Assembly: GCA_029257865.1 (NCBI GenBank)
Contig: JARIAN010000086.1
Location: 33,256 to 97,255, forward strand
Reading direction: 5' to 3'
Source of the DNA: Phocaeicola sp.
GTDB lineage: Bacteria; Bacteroidota; Bacteroidia; Bacteroidales; Bacteroidaceae
DNA length: 64,000 bases
In this document: positions 1-9,651 of the stretch, piece after piece
Numbering within the stretch: position 1 is the first letter of the stretch
Layout of the letters: every line of letters starts with the position of its first letter
The notes under the pieces: model-generated
The model's database searches: none
Told to the model about the DNA's origin: nothing
The model's input: the letters and a program-made list of their open reading frames with translations, nothing else
Made by a program: the position numbers and the translations under genes

Positions 1-1052
1 TATTGCCTAGAAGTATTGCCACTCGTCAGGCTTTTATGAATGCTATGACATTGGACATTGCGATGGGCGGTTCTACCAATACGGTGCTTCATTTGTTGGC
101 TATTGCCCATGAGGCGGAGGTGGATTTCTGCATGGACGATATTGATGCTCTTTCTCGTAAAGTTCCTTGTCTGTGTAAGGTGGCTCCGAATACTCAGAAA
201 TATCATATTCAAGATGTGAATCGTGCCGGAGGGGTATTAAATATTTTGGCGGAATTGAATAGAGGAGGTTTGTTGGACACTTCTGTACATCGTGTAGACG
301 GATTGACTCTTGCTGAGGCTCTTGACCGATATGATGTAACGAAGGCTCATCCCGATTCGGAAGCATTGCGAATCTATCTCAGTGCTCCTGCTGGGAATTT
401 CAGCATCCATATGGGGTCTCAGAATACCGTCTATACCACGCTTGATGTCGACCGCAGTGAAGGTTGTATCCGTGACTTGCATCATGCTTATAGCAAAGAT
501 GGTGGGCTGGCTGTATTGAAAGGGAATATCGCACAAGATGGTTGTGTGGTAAAGACGGCAGGAGTGGATGAGAGTATTTGGAAATTCTCAGGACCGGCCA
601 AGGTCTTTGATTCTCAGGAATCGGCTTGTGAAGGTATCTTGAAGGGTAAGGTTGTAAGTGGTGATGTGGTGGTTATTACTCATGAAGGTCCTAAGGGGGG
701 ACCTGGTATGCAGGAAATGTTATATCCTACTTCCTATATCAAGTCCAAGCATTTGGGTAAGGAGTGTGCACTGATAACCGATGGGCGGTTCAGTGGAGGA
801 ACTTCCGGATTGAGTATCGGACATATTTCTCCCGAGGCTGCTGCTGGAGGGAATATCGGCAAGATTGTAGACGGCGATATCATTGATATTGATATTCCAG
901 CACGTAGCATCAATGTAAGGTTGAGTGAAGCAGAGTTGGATGCGCGTCCGATGACTCCGGTGACTCGTCGGCGTGAGGTTTCAAAAGCATTGAAGGCTTA
1001 TGCGGCGATGGTTAGCTCTGCAGATAAAGGAGGGGTGAGATTGATAGACTGA
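1..1052 (+). CDS. ilvD: Dihydroxy-acid dehydratase, C-terminal part (5' truncated by window)
   Basis: Makes the 2-keto acid precursors of valine and isoleucine by dehydrating 2,3-dihydroxy acids; cytosolic Fe-S enzyme. The frame is open from the first base and begins inside the conserved [10 protein letters not shown] block followed by [14 protein letters not shown], so about 250 N-terminal residues lie upstream of the window. About 350 of the usual ~600 residues are visible. The C-terminal hallmarks [13 protein letters not shown] and [20 protein letters not shown] are intact. It ends 25 bases before ilvB and is the first visible gene of an ilvD-ilvB-ilvN-thioesterase-ilvC operon. The apparent TTG at base 3 is an internal leucine codon, not a start. 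Confidence 0.97.
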   Translation, partial: LPRSIATRQAFMNAMTLDIAMGGSTNTVLHLLAIAHEAEVDFCMDDIDALSRKVPCLCKVAPNTQKYHIQDVNRAGGVLNILAELNRGGLLDTSVHRVDGLTLAEALDRYDVTKAHPDSEALRIYLSAPAGNFSIHMGSQNTVYTTLDVDRSEGCIRDLHHAYSKDGGLAVLKGNIAQDGCVVKTAGVDESIWKFSGPAKVFDSQESACEGILKGKVVSGDVVVITHEGPKGGPGMQEMLYPTSYIKSKHLGKECALITDGRFSGGTSGLSIGHISPEAAAGGNIGKIVDGDIIDIDIPARSINVRLSEAELDARPMTPVTRRREVSKALKAYAAMVSSADKGGVRLID

Positions 1053-1077
1053 TGTAGACAATGAAAATCTAAATGTG

Positions 1078-2778
1078 ATGGAACATACAAAAATAACAGG
1101 TGCGGAGGCTTTGATGCGCTCGTTGGAATATGCTGGAGTAAAGACACTCTTTGGATATCCGGGGGGAGCGATTATGCCAGTGTTTGATGCACTTTATAGT
1201 CATAAAAAGACTTTAAATCATATATTGGTGCGCCATGAACAAGGAGCTGCACATGCAGCGCAAGGCTTTGCACGTGTATCGGGTGAGGTTGGTGTTTGCT
1301 TGGTGACGAGTGGACCGGGGGCTACCAATACGATAACAGGAGTGGCTGATGCAATGATAGACAGTACTCCCTTGGTGGTGATTGCCGGACAGGTAGGGGC
1401 AGGACTGCTAGGAACTGATGCATTTCAGGAAGTCGATTTGGTAGGTATCACACAGCCTATTTCCAAATGGAGCTATCAGATTCGTCGTGCGGAAGATATA
1501 GCATGGGCGGTAGCTAGGGCTTTTTATATTGCACGGAGCGGACGTCCCGGACCGGTAGTCCTTGACTTTGCAAAAAATGCACAACTTGAATTGGTAGATG
1601 ATTATCAGCCGGTTGATTTGGACTTCATTCGTAGTTATGTTCCCGATCCTGAAACCGATCCTCAATGTGTAGAAGAGGCTGTTGCTCTGATTGATGCAGC
1701 CGAACGGCCGTTTGTGCTGGTAGGACAGGGAGTGGAACTTGGCGGTGCGCAAAAGGAACTCTTGGATTTTGTGGAGAGAGCGGATATTCCTTGTGGATGT
1801 ACTTTACTTGGCTTGTCGGCCATGGACTCTCATCACCGTCTAAATAAAGGGATGTTGGGTATGCATGGTAATCTAGGTCCTAATGTCAAGACAAATGAAT
1901 GTGATGTGTTGATAGCGGTAGGTATGCGCTTCGACGACCGTGTGACCGGGGATTTGACTACTTATGCCCGTCAGGCTAAAGTGATTCATTTGGATGTCGA
2001 CCCTTCCGAAATCGGAAAGAACGTTCCGGTTGATGTGCCGATATTAGGCAACTGCAAGCGTACCTTGCCTTTGTTGACACAGCGTATCCAAAAAGCTTGT
2101 CATACAGAGTGGATTGAAAGTTTCCGTCTGTATGAAGAGCAGGAGTATGAAAAGGTGATCCATAAGGAGGTTTATCCTTCCGATGGTCCGTTGAATATGG
2201 GTGAGGTGGTTAATGTGGTGAGCCGGGCCACTCGTCATGAGGCCGTTTTGGTAACGGATGTTGGTCAGAATCAAATGATGGCTTGCCGGTACTTCAAGTT
2301 TTCCAAGCACCGCAGTGTGGTAACTTCGGGAGGTATGGGCACGATGGGCTTCTGCTTGCCTGCTGCCATAGGAGCGACATTTGGTGCTCCCCACCGGACC
2401 GTATGTGCATTTATGGGCGACGGAGGGTTGCAGATGACTATTCAGGAATTAGGTACTATTATGGAGCAGCAGTCGCCTGTCAAGATAATACTGATGAACA
2501 ACAATTACCTGGGCAATGTACGTCAATGGCAGGCCATGTTCTTTAATCGCCGCTATTCGTTCACTCCGATGATGAACCCCGATTATATGCAGATAGCTTC
2601 AGCTTATGGAATACCTTCACGCCGTGTATGTCAGCGTGAGGAATTGAATGAGGCGGTGCAGCAGATGCTTGCCTCTCCCGGACCGTTCCTGCTGGAAGTA
2701 TGTGTGGTGGAAGAAGGTACCGTGCTGCCGATGACTCCTCCCGGAAGTTCGGTTGACTTTATGTTGATGGATTGCTAA
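1078..2778 (+). CDS. ilvB: Acetolactate synthase, large (catalytic) subunit
   Basis: Thiamine-diphosphate enzyme that condenses pyruvate with pyruvate or 2-ketobutyrate, the first common step of valine and isoleucine synthesis. About 566 residues, normal for the family. The N-terminal ThDP/PYR domain shows GYPGGAIMPVFDAL and the activating glutamate region VRHEQGAAHAAQGFARV. A central FAD-type domain follows. The C-terminal PP domain carries the ThDP/Mg motif MGDGGLQM...MNNNYLGNVRQWQ. I place the start at the ATG at 1078; an in-frame GTG lies one codon upstream at 1075. The small subunit gene follows after 6 bases, which supports translational coupling. Confidence 0.97.
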   Translation: MEHTKITGAEALMRSLEYAGVKTLFGYPGGAIMPVFDALYSHKKTLNHILVRHEQGAAHAAQGFARVSGEVGVCLVTSGPGATNTITGVADAMIDSTPLVVIAGQVGAGLLGTDAFQEVDLVGITQPISKWSYQIRRAEDIAWAVARAFYIARSGRPGPVVLDFAKNAQLELVDDYQPVDLDFIRSYVPDPETDPQCVEEAVALIDAAERPFVLVGQGVELGGAQKELLDFVERADIPCGCTLLGLSAMDSHHRLNKGMLGMHGNLGPNVKTNECDVLIAVGMRFDDRVTGDLTTYARQAKVIHLDVDPSEIGKNVPVDVPILGNCKRTLPLLTQRIQKACHTEWIESFRLYEEQEYEKVIHKEVYPSDGPLNMGEVVNVVSRATRHEAVLVTDVGQNQMMACRYFKFSKHRSVVTSGGMGTMGFCLPAAIGATFGAPHRTVCAFMGDGGLQMTIQELGTIMEQQSPVKIILMNNNYLGNVRQWQAMFFNRRYSFTPMMNPDYMQIASAYGIPSRRVCQREELNEAVQQMLASPGPFLLEVCVVEEGTVLPMTPPGSSVDFMLMDC

Positions 2779-2784
2779 CATTTA

Positions 2785-3351
2785 ATGCTGCAAAATATGG
2801 AAAATAAAATATTATATACTATAATTGTACATTCGGAGAATTTTGCAGGCTTGTTGAATCAGGTAACCGCTGTATTCACTCGTCGGCAGGTCAATATAGA
2901 AAGTCTGAATGTATCTGCTTCTTCCATCAAGGGCGTTCACAAATATACCATCACTTGCTGGACAACCCCCGACGGAGTGGCAAAGATTGTGAGTCAGATA
3001 GAAAAGAAGATGGATGTGATACAGGCTCATTATTTCGTGGACGAAGAAATCTTTCAGCGTGAGGTGGCATTATATAAGGTGTCTACACCGGTGTTTCAGT
3101 CTTCTCAGGAGGCTTCCCGTATCATTCGTAGTTACAGTGCCCATATTGTGGAGATGAATCCTACTTTCTCTATCGTGGAGTTGTCAGGTTCGGGTGATGA
3201 TATTGCTTCAATGTATGAAGAACTGAAAGCGTTAGACTGCGTGCTGCAGTTTGTACGTTCCGGTCGGATTGCTGTTTCAACGAGCTGCTTTGAAAGAGTG
3301 AATGAGTTTCTGGCGCATCAAGAACAGAGGTATCAGAATCAAAAAATATAA
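2785..3351 (+). CDS. ilvN: Acetolactate synthase, small (regulatory) subunit
   Basis: Regulatory subunit that binds branched-chain amino acids and activates and feedback-inhibits the IlvB catalytic subunit. The 188 residues contain an N-terminal ACT domain (about residues 7-80: YTIIVHSENFAGLLNQVTAV, then RQVNIESLNVS). The C-terminal ALS small-subunit domain follows and is the expected length for the IlvH/long type. An alternative start is the ATG at 2797 (MENKILYT), which would better match the usual short N-terminus. It lies 6 bases after ilvB and 6 bases before the thioesterase gene. Confidence 0.95.
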   Translation: MLQNMENKILYTIIVHSENFAGLLNQVTAVFTRRQVNIESLNVSASSIKGVHKYTITCWTTPDGVAKIVSQIEKKMDVIQAHYFVDEEIFQREVALYKVSTPVFQSSQEASRIIRSYSAHIVEMNPTFSIVELSGSGDDIASMYEELKALDCVLQFVRSGRIAVSTSCFERVNEFLAHQEQRYQNQKI

Positions 3352-3357
3352 ATTATT

Positions 3358-4101
3358 ATGGCAGTAGAAAACAAAATTGGGACTTATAATTTCGTAGCAG
3401 AACCTTTTCATGTAGATTTTACAGAAAAACTGACGATGAGTGTGTTGGGAAACCATTTGCTTAACTGTGCAGGCTTTCATGCGGCAGAACGCGGCTTCGG
3501 AATAGCTACTCTGAACGAGAGCCGTTATACATGGGTGTTGTCTCGCTTGGCAGTAGAGATGGATGACATGCCTCGTGCTTACAGCAAGTTCAGTATCCAT
3601 ACTTGGGTGGAAAAGGTTTATCGTTTGTTTACCGACCGAAATTATGAGATTACCGATGAAGAAGGAAATCCGATAGGATATGCCCGTTCCGTATGGGCGA
3701 TGATTAGTATGGATACTCGTAAGCCGGCAGACTTGCTGGCGCTTCATGGAGGAGGTATTACTAATTATGTATGTGATAAGGACTGCCCTATTGAGAAGGC
3801 TGGCCGTGTAAAGGTTGCGCAGCAGGAACCTGTGGCACGTTATCAGACAAAATACAGTGACATTGACATCAATGGTCATGTTAACAGTATCAAGTATATT
3901 GAGCATATTTTAGATTTGTTTACGCTGGATATGTTCCGTGAAAAGAGGGTACATCGTTTTGAAGTGGCTTATGTAGCCGAAAGTTATTATGGTGACACTT
4001 TGAGCTTTTATCTGGAACAGGCTGGAGAAAATGAATTTGATATAGAAGTTAAAAAGAACGAATCGGAAGTGGTTGTTCGAAGTAAAGTGATATTTAATTG
4101 A
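3358..4101 (+). CDS. Acyl-ACP thioesterase (FatA/FatB-like, double hotdog)
   Basis: Predicted to hydrolyse acyl-acyl carrier protein and release free fatty acid in the cytosol. The 247 residues form two hotdog repeats as in plant FatA/FatB (Pfam Acyl-ACP_TE). The second half carries the signature DINGHVNSIKYIEHIL, holding the catalytic Asn/His pair known from the family. Its place between ilvN and ilvC is not explained by amino acid synthesis. Bacteroides membranes are rich in iso/anteiso fatty acids primed by branched-chain keto acids, so a link between the two pathways is plausible, but this is inference. The acyl chain specificity cannot be read from the sequence. Confidence 0.9.
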   Translation: MAVENKIGTYNFVAEPFHVDFTEKLTMSVLGNHLLNCAGFHAAERGFGIATLNESRYTWVLSRLAVEMDDMPRAYSKFSIHTWVEKVYRLFTDRNYEITDEEGNPIGYARSVWAMISMDTRKPADLLALHGGGITNYVCDKDCPIEKAGRVKVAQQEPVARYQTKYSDIDINGHVNSIKYIEHILDLFTLDMFREKRVHRFEVAYVAESYYGDTLSFYLEQAGENEFDIEVKKNESEVVVRSKVIFN

Positions 4102-4146
4102 AAATCTAAAAAAAACGCAGCAGGAGCTGCATCAAAAAATTAGACT

Positions 4147-5190
4147 ATGGCACAGATGAATTTTGGCGGAGTAGTGGAAAATGTAATGACTCGCGAAGAG
4201 TTTTCTTTAGAAAAAGCACGTGAAGTATTGAAAGATGAAACAATCGCAGTAATCGGTTATGGTGTACAGGGGCCTGGCCAGTCGCTGAACTTGCGAGACA
4301 ATGGTTTTAATGTCATTGTAGGACAGAGAAAGGGAAAGACTTATGACAAGGCTGTGGCCGACGGATGGGTGCCGGGTGAAACACTGTTCGGCATTGAAGA
4401 GGCTTGCGAACGTGCTACAATCATTGAAGTCTTGCTTTCTGATGCAGCGCAGATTGCATGCTGGCCACAGATCAAGAAGCATCTTACGGCAGGCAAGGCT
4501 TTGTATTTCTCTCATGGTTTTGCCATTACTTATAAAGAGCGTACTGGTATTGTTCCACCTGCAGATGTGGATGTCATTATGGTGGCTCCAAAAGGATCGG
4601 GTACTTCATTGCGTACTATGTTTCTGGAAGGACGCGGCTTGAATTCATCGTATGCGGTCTTTCAGAATGCTACAGGCAGAGCAATAGATCGTGTGCTTGC
4701 CTTGGGTATTGGGGTCGGTTCTGGATATTTGTTTGAAACTACTTTCAAGCGTGAAGTATATTCAGACCTGACTGGTGAGCGAGGTACATTGATGGGAGCT
4801 ATTCAAGGATTGTTGTTGGCTCAGTATGAGGTGCTACGTGAAAACGGACATACTCCATCTGAAGCATTCAACGAAACGGTGGAAGAACTTACCCAGTCAC
4901 TCATGCCTCTCTTTGCTGCCAAGGGGATGGATTGGATGTATGCCAATTGTTCTACTACGGCTCAGCGTGGGGCACTTGACTGGATGGTCCCTTTTCATGA
5001 TGCTACCAAGCCGGTGTTTGAAAAGTTGTATAAGTCGGTAGCTGCAGGAGAAGAAGCGCAGCGTTCTATCGACTCTAACTCTCAACCAGACTATCGAGAA
5101 AAACTGAATGAAGAACTTCGTCAGTTGCGCGAAAGTGAAATGTGGCAGACCGGTAATGTGGTTCGTAAATTGCGTCCGGAAAATAATTGA
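4147..5190 (+). CDS. ilvC: Ketol-acid reductoisomerase
   Basis: Converts acetolactate or acetohydroxybutyrate to the dihydroxy acid using NAD(P)H and Mg2+; second step of the pathway whose third step is IlvD. The 347-residue (class I, short) protein has the Rossmann motif IGYGVQGPGQSLNLRDNG near residue 37 and VAPKGSG/FSHGFAI in the nucleotide domain. The C-terminal knotted domain shows SDLTGERGTLMGAIQGLL with its metal-binding acidic residues. It is the last gene of the ilv operon, 45 bases after the thioesterase, and is followed by a convincing terminator. Confidence 0.97.
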   Translation: MAQMNFGGVVENVMTREEFSLEKAREVLKDETIAVIGYGVQGPGQSLNLRDNGFNVIVGQRKGKTYDKAVADGWVPGETLFGIEEACERATIIEVLLSDAAQIACWPQIKKHLTAGKALYFSHGFAITYKERTGIVPPADVDVIMVAPKGSGTSLRTMFLEGRGLNSSYAVFQNATGRAIDRVLALGIGVGSGYLFETTFKREVYSDLTGERGTLMGAIQGLLLAQYEVLRENGHTPSEAFNETVEELTQSLMPLFAAKGMDWMYANCSTTAQRGALDWMVPFHDATKPVFEKLYKSVAAGEEAQRSIDSNSQPDYREKLNEELRQLRESEMWQTGNVVRKLRPENN

Positions 5191-5218
5191 CGCTTATTTT
5201 TGATAGGTTAGATTATAG

Positions 5219-5256
5219 GCTGTCATCTTTAGAATATAAAGGTGGCAGCTTTTTTA
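5219..5256 (+). terminator. Rho-independent terminator of the ilv operon
   Basis: A 12-bp stem (GCTGTCATCTTT with AAAGGTGGCAGC, two G-U pairs) closes a 7-base loop and is followed by a run of T, 29 bases after the ilvC stop. Confidence 0.85.
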
Positions 5257-5367
5257 TTGAGAAGTAGAGAAAGTATTTCGTGTGGATTTTTATACATTTG
5301 TCTTTTAAAATGAATAGATTTTCTCCACATTCTCGGTTGGGGACTATATATATAAGGTGAAAAGTGT

Positions 5368-8274
5368 ATGAAAAAGTATTTGTTACCAATTGTTTTAGCA
5401 TCTTGTCTTCCTTTGCATAGTCAGTCTGTGATTGGATTTGAGGAAGGGGTGCCTAGTAATATCACTGCTTCTTCCAAGAAGGCATTGGCTGTAGCTGCTC
5501 ATTTCTATAAAGAGGGGAAACAGAGTTTGGAATGGAAGTTCCGTCCGGAGGCGACTCTGGACATGGTGTTGGAGAAGCCGATAGTATTGGATAGGAAAGA
5601 TGAAATTAGGAGTGGCACTACTTTATGGCTTTACAATGAGGAAACGGCGCAGGACTCTTTACGCTTTGAGTTCCTGGATGAGGCTGGTAAGATTCGTTAT
5701 TGGTTTACTTACCGTTTGGCGTCGGAAGGTTGGCGCGCTTGTTGGATAGGTTTCAAGAGTATGCGTGGCAGTAAGTTGAAGGATGGTGAAACGGTTACAC
5801 TTACTCGCTGTCGTCTGATTGCCCCCAAGCGTAAAGGACGTGTCTATCTTGACCGTTGGAAAGTGTTTGAAAAGAATATGAATCTCCGTACGACTCCCGA
5901 TATGCAGGTCGATTATAATAGCTTGGCGGTAGGTCGTGACCTATGGCATTGGTGTCGTGTGTGGGAGTGGGAGCAATATGAGAGCGACATACCTTGCCCT
6001 GTTTCACTTACGGCTTCTCAGAAGGCTGATTTGGATAAGATAGAAAAAAACTTGGATAAGTCGATTGTGATTCCTACTAATGTGGCTTCCTCTGTGAAAA
6101 AGGCAGTGGATGTTTATCGGAAAGCCGCCATTGTGCCTGTGGGTAATGGCTTTTCGGGTGCTCCGATTGTGGCTCCTGATGAGTTGAATCGTAAGAAAGG
6201 AGAGTTGTCGTGGAACGACATCGAAACGATGCTTTCCGGATTTGCATTGGATGTGGTGCGCAATCATTCTCAGGAGAGTGAAGAGCGTTATTTTACGGTT
6301 TGGAAATATGCCATGAATCAGGGTTTTGCTTTTGGTAGCGGAATGGGTACGAACCATCACTACGGCTATCAGATTCGTAAGGTTTATACTACTGCCTGGC
6401 TGATGAGAAAGCAGATTGGCTGTTCACCATTGGGAGAAGAAATTATCAAGACTTTAGCTTTTTGGGCTGCATTACAGGAGACCCGTCGCCCGTGTCCGGA
6501 TGTGAGGGATGAGATGCTGGATTCTTGGAACACCTTGTTGCAGCCGAAGCTGATAGCTGCTATGATGTTGTCTGATGATACCAGACGGGTGCAGGCTTTA
6601 GAAGGATTGTCCCGATGGGTGTCAGGCTCAGTAAAATATACACCGGGCACCATTGGCGGCATTAAGGTAGATGGTACCACTTTTCATCACGGAGGTTTTT
6701 ATCCGGGATATACCACCGGAGCTTTGTCTACCGTGGCCGATTATGTAGCGATGACATCTGGAACAGCCTTCATGCCTACTTTGGAGGCGCGCCAACGGTT
6801 GGCTAAGGCTCTTCTAACCCTGCGTAATTATTGTAATCTGCATGAGTGGGGGATAGGTATTGGAGGTCGTCATCCGTTTACTGGGAAGATGGGTGATGCA
6901 GACATCAAGGCTTTCGCACAACTGGCTTTGTCGGGCGACTTGTCGGGTGAGGGAGGTACTTTCGACCGTCATCTGGCAGCCGATTACTTACGTCTGTTGG
7001 GAGGCAAGAGTACTCCGGAGGCACGCTTCTTTAAAGAAAACGGTATTGAGCCTGCCAAGGCTCCTGAAGGTTTCTTTGTGTATAACTATGGAGCTGCCGG
7101 CATTTTTCGCCGTGATAACTGGATGGTGACCTTGAAAGGGTATAACACGAATGTATGGGGGGCGGAAATCTATGCTAAAGACAATCGCTACGGACGGTAT
7201 CAGAGTTATGGCTCGGTGCAGATTATGGGAATCCCCTCTCGTAAGGCCAGCGGATTTGTAGAAGAGGGATGGGACTGGAACCGCCTTCCGGGAACCACAA
7301 CCATTCACCTGCCTTATGAACTTCTGGATAGTCCTCGTCCGGGTACTTTGATGGCTCGCTCTAAGGAAGAGTTTGCCGGAACTTCTTCATTGGAAGGCAG
7401 ACAAGGGATGTTTGCCATGAAACTGTCGGAAGCAAGAAATACAAATTTCACTCCCGATTTTGTAGCTCGCAAGTCGGTGTTCTGCTTTGATAACCATCTG
7501 ATTTGTTTAGGCTCCGGAATCAGCAACAGCAATACTCAATATCCTACAGAAACCACGTTGTTTCAAAGTGAGTATCGTGCCGGAAAGAATGTGCTTCAAG
7601 TAAATGGAGAAGTGGTAGACTGCCTTGGATTTGAAAAGGGGCTGGAAGGCGGCAAGCAGTGCTGGATAGCCGATGGATATGGCAATTACTATCAAGTGGA
7701 AGAAGGAAAGGTGAAGGTGCAGATTGCATCACAGGAAAGTCGTAACGAACGTACCAAGGCTGCCAATAAAGGAATGCATGCTTCTGCCTATTTGCAGCAT
7801 GGTATTGCTCCCAAGGATGCTTCGTATGCATATTCGGTATGGGTACAACCTACCGAAGCCCAACTGTCAGAAGCGAAACAGGCGCCAGTCTATACAGTGC
7901 TCCGCAGAGATAATATGGCTCATGTAGTAAAAGACCATGCTACCGGCATTACTGCTTACGCCGTGTTTGAGGAAACTGCACTTGATGGAGACGAGACCGT
8001 AGCTGTTGTCTCGGCAGAAACAATGGTGATGCGTAGGGAAACAGACTCTGAAATGGTGATGAGTGTATGCGACCCGAATTTACATATCAAGGAAAAAACT
8101 TATACCACTTCGGAAGCCAGTTCTCCAGCAAAAAAGGCGGTAGTGCTGCATGGCAAATGGCAGTTGGCTTATCCGATGGATGCGGTAAGTGTAACTTATG
8201 AAAGCGACAAGACCATTCTGACTGTTACTTGTCAGCATGGACGCCCTGTGGAATTTCACTTAAAACAACAATAA
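5368..8274 (+). CDS. Secreted PL8 chondroitin sulfate ABC lyase-like protein
   Basis: Predicted to cleave chondroitin/dermatan sulfate or hyaluronan by beta-elimination outside the inner membrane. It has a signal peptide (about residues 1-19, ending HSQS) and 968 residues, close to the ~1000 of chondroitinase ABC I. An N-terminal jelly-roll lyase domain covers about 20-190. An alpha/alpha toroid catalytic domain covers about 210-560. Beta-sandwich lyase_8 domains fill the C-terminus. Predicted catalytic residues are H441 and Y448 (in FHHGGFYPGY), R501 (GIGGRHPFTGK) and E600 (NVWGAEIYAKDNRYGRY). Their spacing resembles the His/Tyr/Arg/Glu set of Proteus chondroitinase ABC I. It stands alone, without sulfatase, GH88 or SusCD next to it; a nitroreductase gene follows after 4 bases. 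Exact substrate unproven. Confidence 0.9.
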   Translation: MKKYLLPIVLASCLPLHSQSVIGFEEGVPSNITASSKKALAVAAHFYKEGKQSLEWKFRPEATLDMVLEKPIVLDRKDEIRSGTTLWLYNEETAQDSLRFEFLDEAGKIRYWFTYRLASEGWRACWIGFKSMRGSKLKDGETVTLTRCRLIAPKRKGRVYLDRWKVFEKNMNLRTTPDMQVDYNSLAVGRDLWHWCRVWEWEQYESDIPCPVSLTASQKADLDKIEKNLDKSIVIPTNVASSVKKAVDVYRKAAIVPVGNGFSGAPIVAPDELNRKKGELSWNDIETMLSGFALDVVRNHSQESEERYFTVWKYAMNQGFAFGSGMGTNHHYGYQIRKVYTTAWLMRKQIGCSPLGEEIIKTLAFWAALQETRRPCPDVRDEMLDSWNTLLQPKLIAAMMLSDDTRRVQALEGLSRWVSGSVKYTPGTIGGIKVDGTTFHHGGFYPGYTTGALSTVADYVAMTSGTAFMPTLEARQRLAKALLTLRNYCNLHEWGIGIGGRHPFTGKMGDADIKAFAQLALSGDLSGEGGTFDRHLAADYLRLLGGKSTPEARFFKENGIEPAKAPEGFFVYNYGAAGIFRRDNWMVTLKGYNTNVWGAEIYAKDNRYGRYQSYGSVQIMGIPSRKASGFVEEGWDWNRLPGTTTIHLPYELLDSPRPGTLMARSKEEFAGTSSLEGRQGMFAMKLSEARNTNFTPDFVARKSVFCFDNHLICLGSGISNSNTQYPTETTLFQSEYRAGKNVLQVNGEVVDCLGFEKGLEGGKQCWIADGYGNYYQVEEGKVKVQIASQESRNERTKAANKGMHASAYLQHGIAPKDASYAYSVWVQPTEAQLSEAKQAPVYTVLRRDNMAHVVKDHATGITAYAVFEETALDGDETVAVVSAETMVMRRETDSEMVMSVCDPNLHIKEKTYTTSEASSPAKKAVVLHGKWQLAYPMDAVSVTYESDKTILTVTCQHGRPVEFHLKQQ

Positions 8275-8278
8275 CAAG

Positions 8279-8803
8279 ATGGAAAAAGACTTTTTAGAAA
8301 TAATCAAGACTCGTCGCAGTTGCCGGAGCTATAAGCCGGAGCAGATAACAGACAAAGAACTGACAACCGTATTGGAGGCAGGCACTTATGCTCCAACTTC
8401 GCGCGGAATGCAGTCGCCATACATTGTAGCGGTGCAAAATGAAGAGCAGAAAGCACGTTTGGCTGCCATGAATGCCCGTGTGATGGGTACCACTTCCAAT
8501 CCATATTATCATGCACCTACTTATGTATTGGTTTTTACTCCGGCCAATGCCAATAACCCGATACAAGATGGCAGTTGTGTACTTGAAAATATGATGTTGG
8601 CTGCTCATTCTCTTGGTCTGGGCAGCTGCTGGATACATCGTGAGCGTGAAATGTTTTCTACTCCCGAAGGTCAGGAATTAATGGTTCAGTGGGGATTGCC
8701 CGAAGGCTTAGTTGGAATAGGTGCCTTAGCTTTGGGATATCCGGCTGAGGCTGCTCCATCGGCCAAACCTCGTAAAGAAGATTATTATCGCATAGTAAAG
8801 TAG
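8279..8803 (+). CDS. Nitroreductase family FMN-dependent oxidoreductase
   Basis: Small flavin oxidoreductase of 174 residues. The N-terminal FMN phosphate/ring-binding pattern TRRSCRSYKPEQITDKEL and APTSRGMQSPY is clear. GLGSCWIHRE and a C-terminal LALGYP segment are typical of the nitroreductase family. It begins 4 bases after the lyase gene, so the two are probably co-transcribed, although no functional tie is evident. The natural substrate (quinone, nitro compound, enone) cannot be inferred. Confidence 0.9.
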   Translation: MEKDFLEIIKTRRSCRSYKPEQITDKELTTVLEAGTYAPTSRGMQSPYIVAVQNEEQKARLAAMNARVMGTTSNPYYHAPTYVLVFTPANANNPIQDGSCVLENMMLAAHSLGLGSCWIHREREMFSTPEGQELMVQWGLPEGLVGIGALALGYPAEAAPSAKPRKEDYYRIVK

Positions 8804-8833
8804 GTAGGCTATGGCTTGCTGAAGCATTGCTGG

Positions 8834-8877
8834 AAGTTTCCTTGTTGGTCGGTAAGACTGGCAGGGAAACTTTTTTA
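8834..8877 (+). terminator. Probable terminator after the nitroreductase gene
   Basis: An 8-bp stem (AAGTTTCC with GGAAACTT) around a 23-base loop is followed directly by TTTT, 30 bases past the stop codon. Confidence 0.7.
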
Positions 8878-9139
8878 TTGGTGCCGATAACATTTTGACA
8901 AAATGTAAATGGCGATTGATGAGAATTGAAAATATGCAAGAAGAACGGGATGAGGGTGGATATTCCTGATTCTAGGACTGTTGGATTTCTGTATCTTGTT
9001 GAATAGTAGTTATTTATATGGAAAAATGGCGATATTTTTTCAGTTCATCTAGAAAAATAATTCCCCTCTATAGCTGCCTTTTTTCGAGGGAGAAAAAAGG
9101 AGGTTAAAATCATAGGCTTATTTCAGAGAAAATATGTCG

Positions 9140-9179
9140 TCATTCTTCAGAGAATAATTAATTATTCTCTGAAGAATGA
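9140..9179. repeat. Perfect 40-bp palindrome, one copy of a dispersed repeat
   Basis: Two 20-base arms are exact reverse complements with no loop; the centre is between 9159 and 9160. The core CATTCTTCAGAGAATA also occurs in related form on the minus strand near 39904-39940, with 30 of 37 positions matching when the preceding ATGTCGT is included. There is no poly-T on either side, so it is not an ordinary terminator. Confidence 0.85.
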
Positions 9180-9651
9180 TTACAAGATCTGAACAAATAA
9201 AATCCAAATACCCCTCTTTTTTAGTGTAGTTTTGTAAAAAAGCTGCATATATACATTTTTTGACGTATAATTATTTAGAAAATTTTTCTAGAATGATAAA
9301 AAATAGAAAATAGTGATTTCTTAAAATCTTGTTTTTTAGTGCAAATAGATTGTTTTGATGCCTAAATGTTTCCAAATTGCTATTTGAAAGAAAACGGTTG
9401 GGTGAGAGGGGTTGGAAAGTAATTATAAGTTGTGTATATTAAGTAAGAGTTCAAAAATAGTTTATATTCAATACAAATTATTGACATTGTATCATGATAT
9501 TTTAGAATGTAAATAATGAAACATATAAAAGTGCTAGAATTAGTGAGGCTGATTGCTTCAAATTGGAGAAAGTCTATTATAATAGCCCTAATTATTTAAA
9601 TTATTGAGCATTTGGAGGGGGATAAATTCTTTTAATAATGCTAAACAATAC

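Noticed and set aside
3-5. TTG start codon for ilvD
   Set aside because: The codon lies inside a conserved internal block of the family; the gene begins upstream of the window.
3277-3906. 209-codon minus-strand frame opposite ilvN and the thioesterase
   Set aside because: Lies wholly over two genes with clear family motifs; no signal or motif of its own.
9140-9179. Reading the palindrome as a terminator
   Set aside because: No T-run on either side and it lies more than 300 bases from the nearest stop codon, with an ordinary terminator already at 8834-8877.
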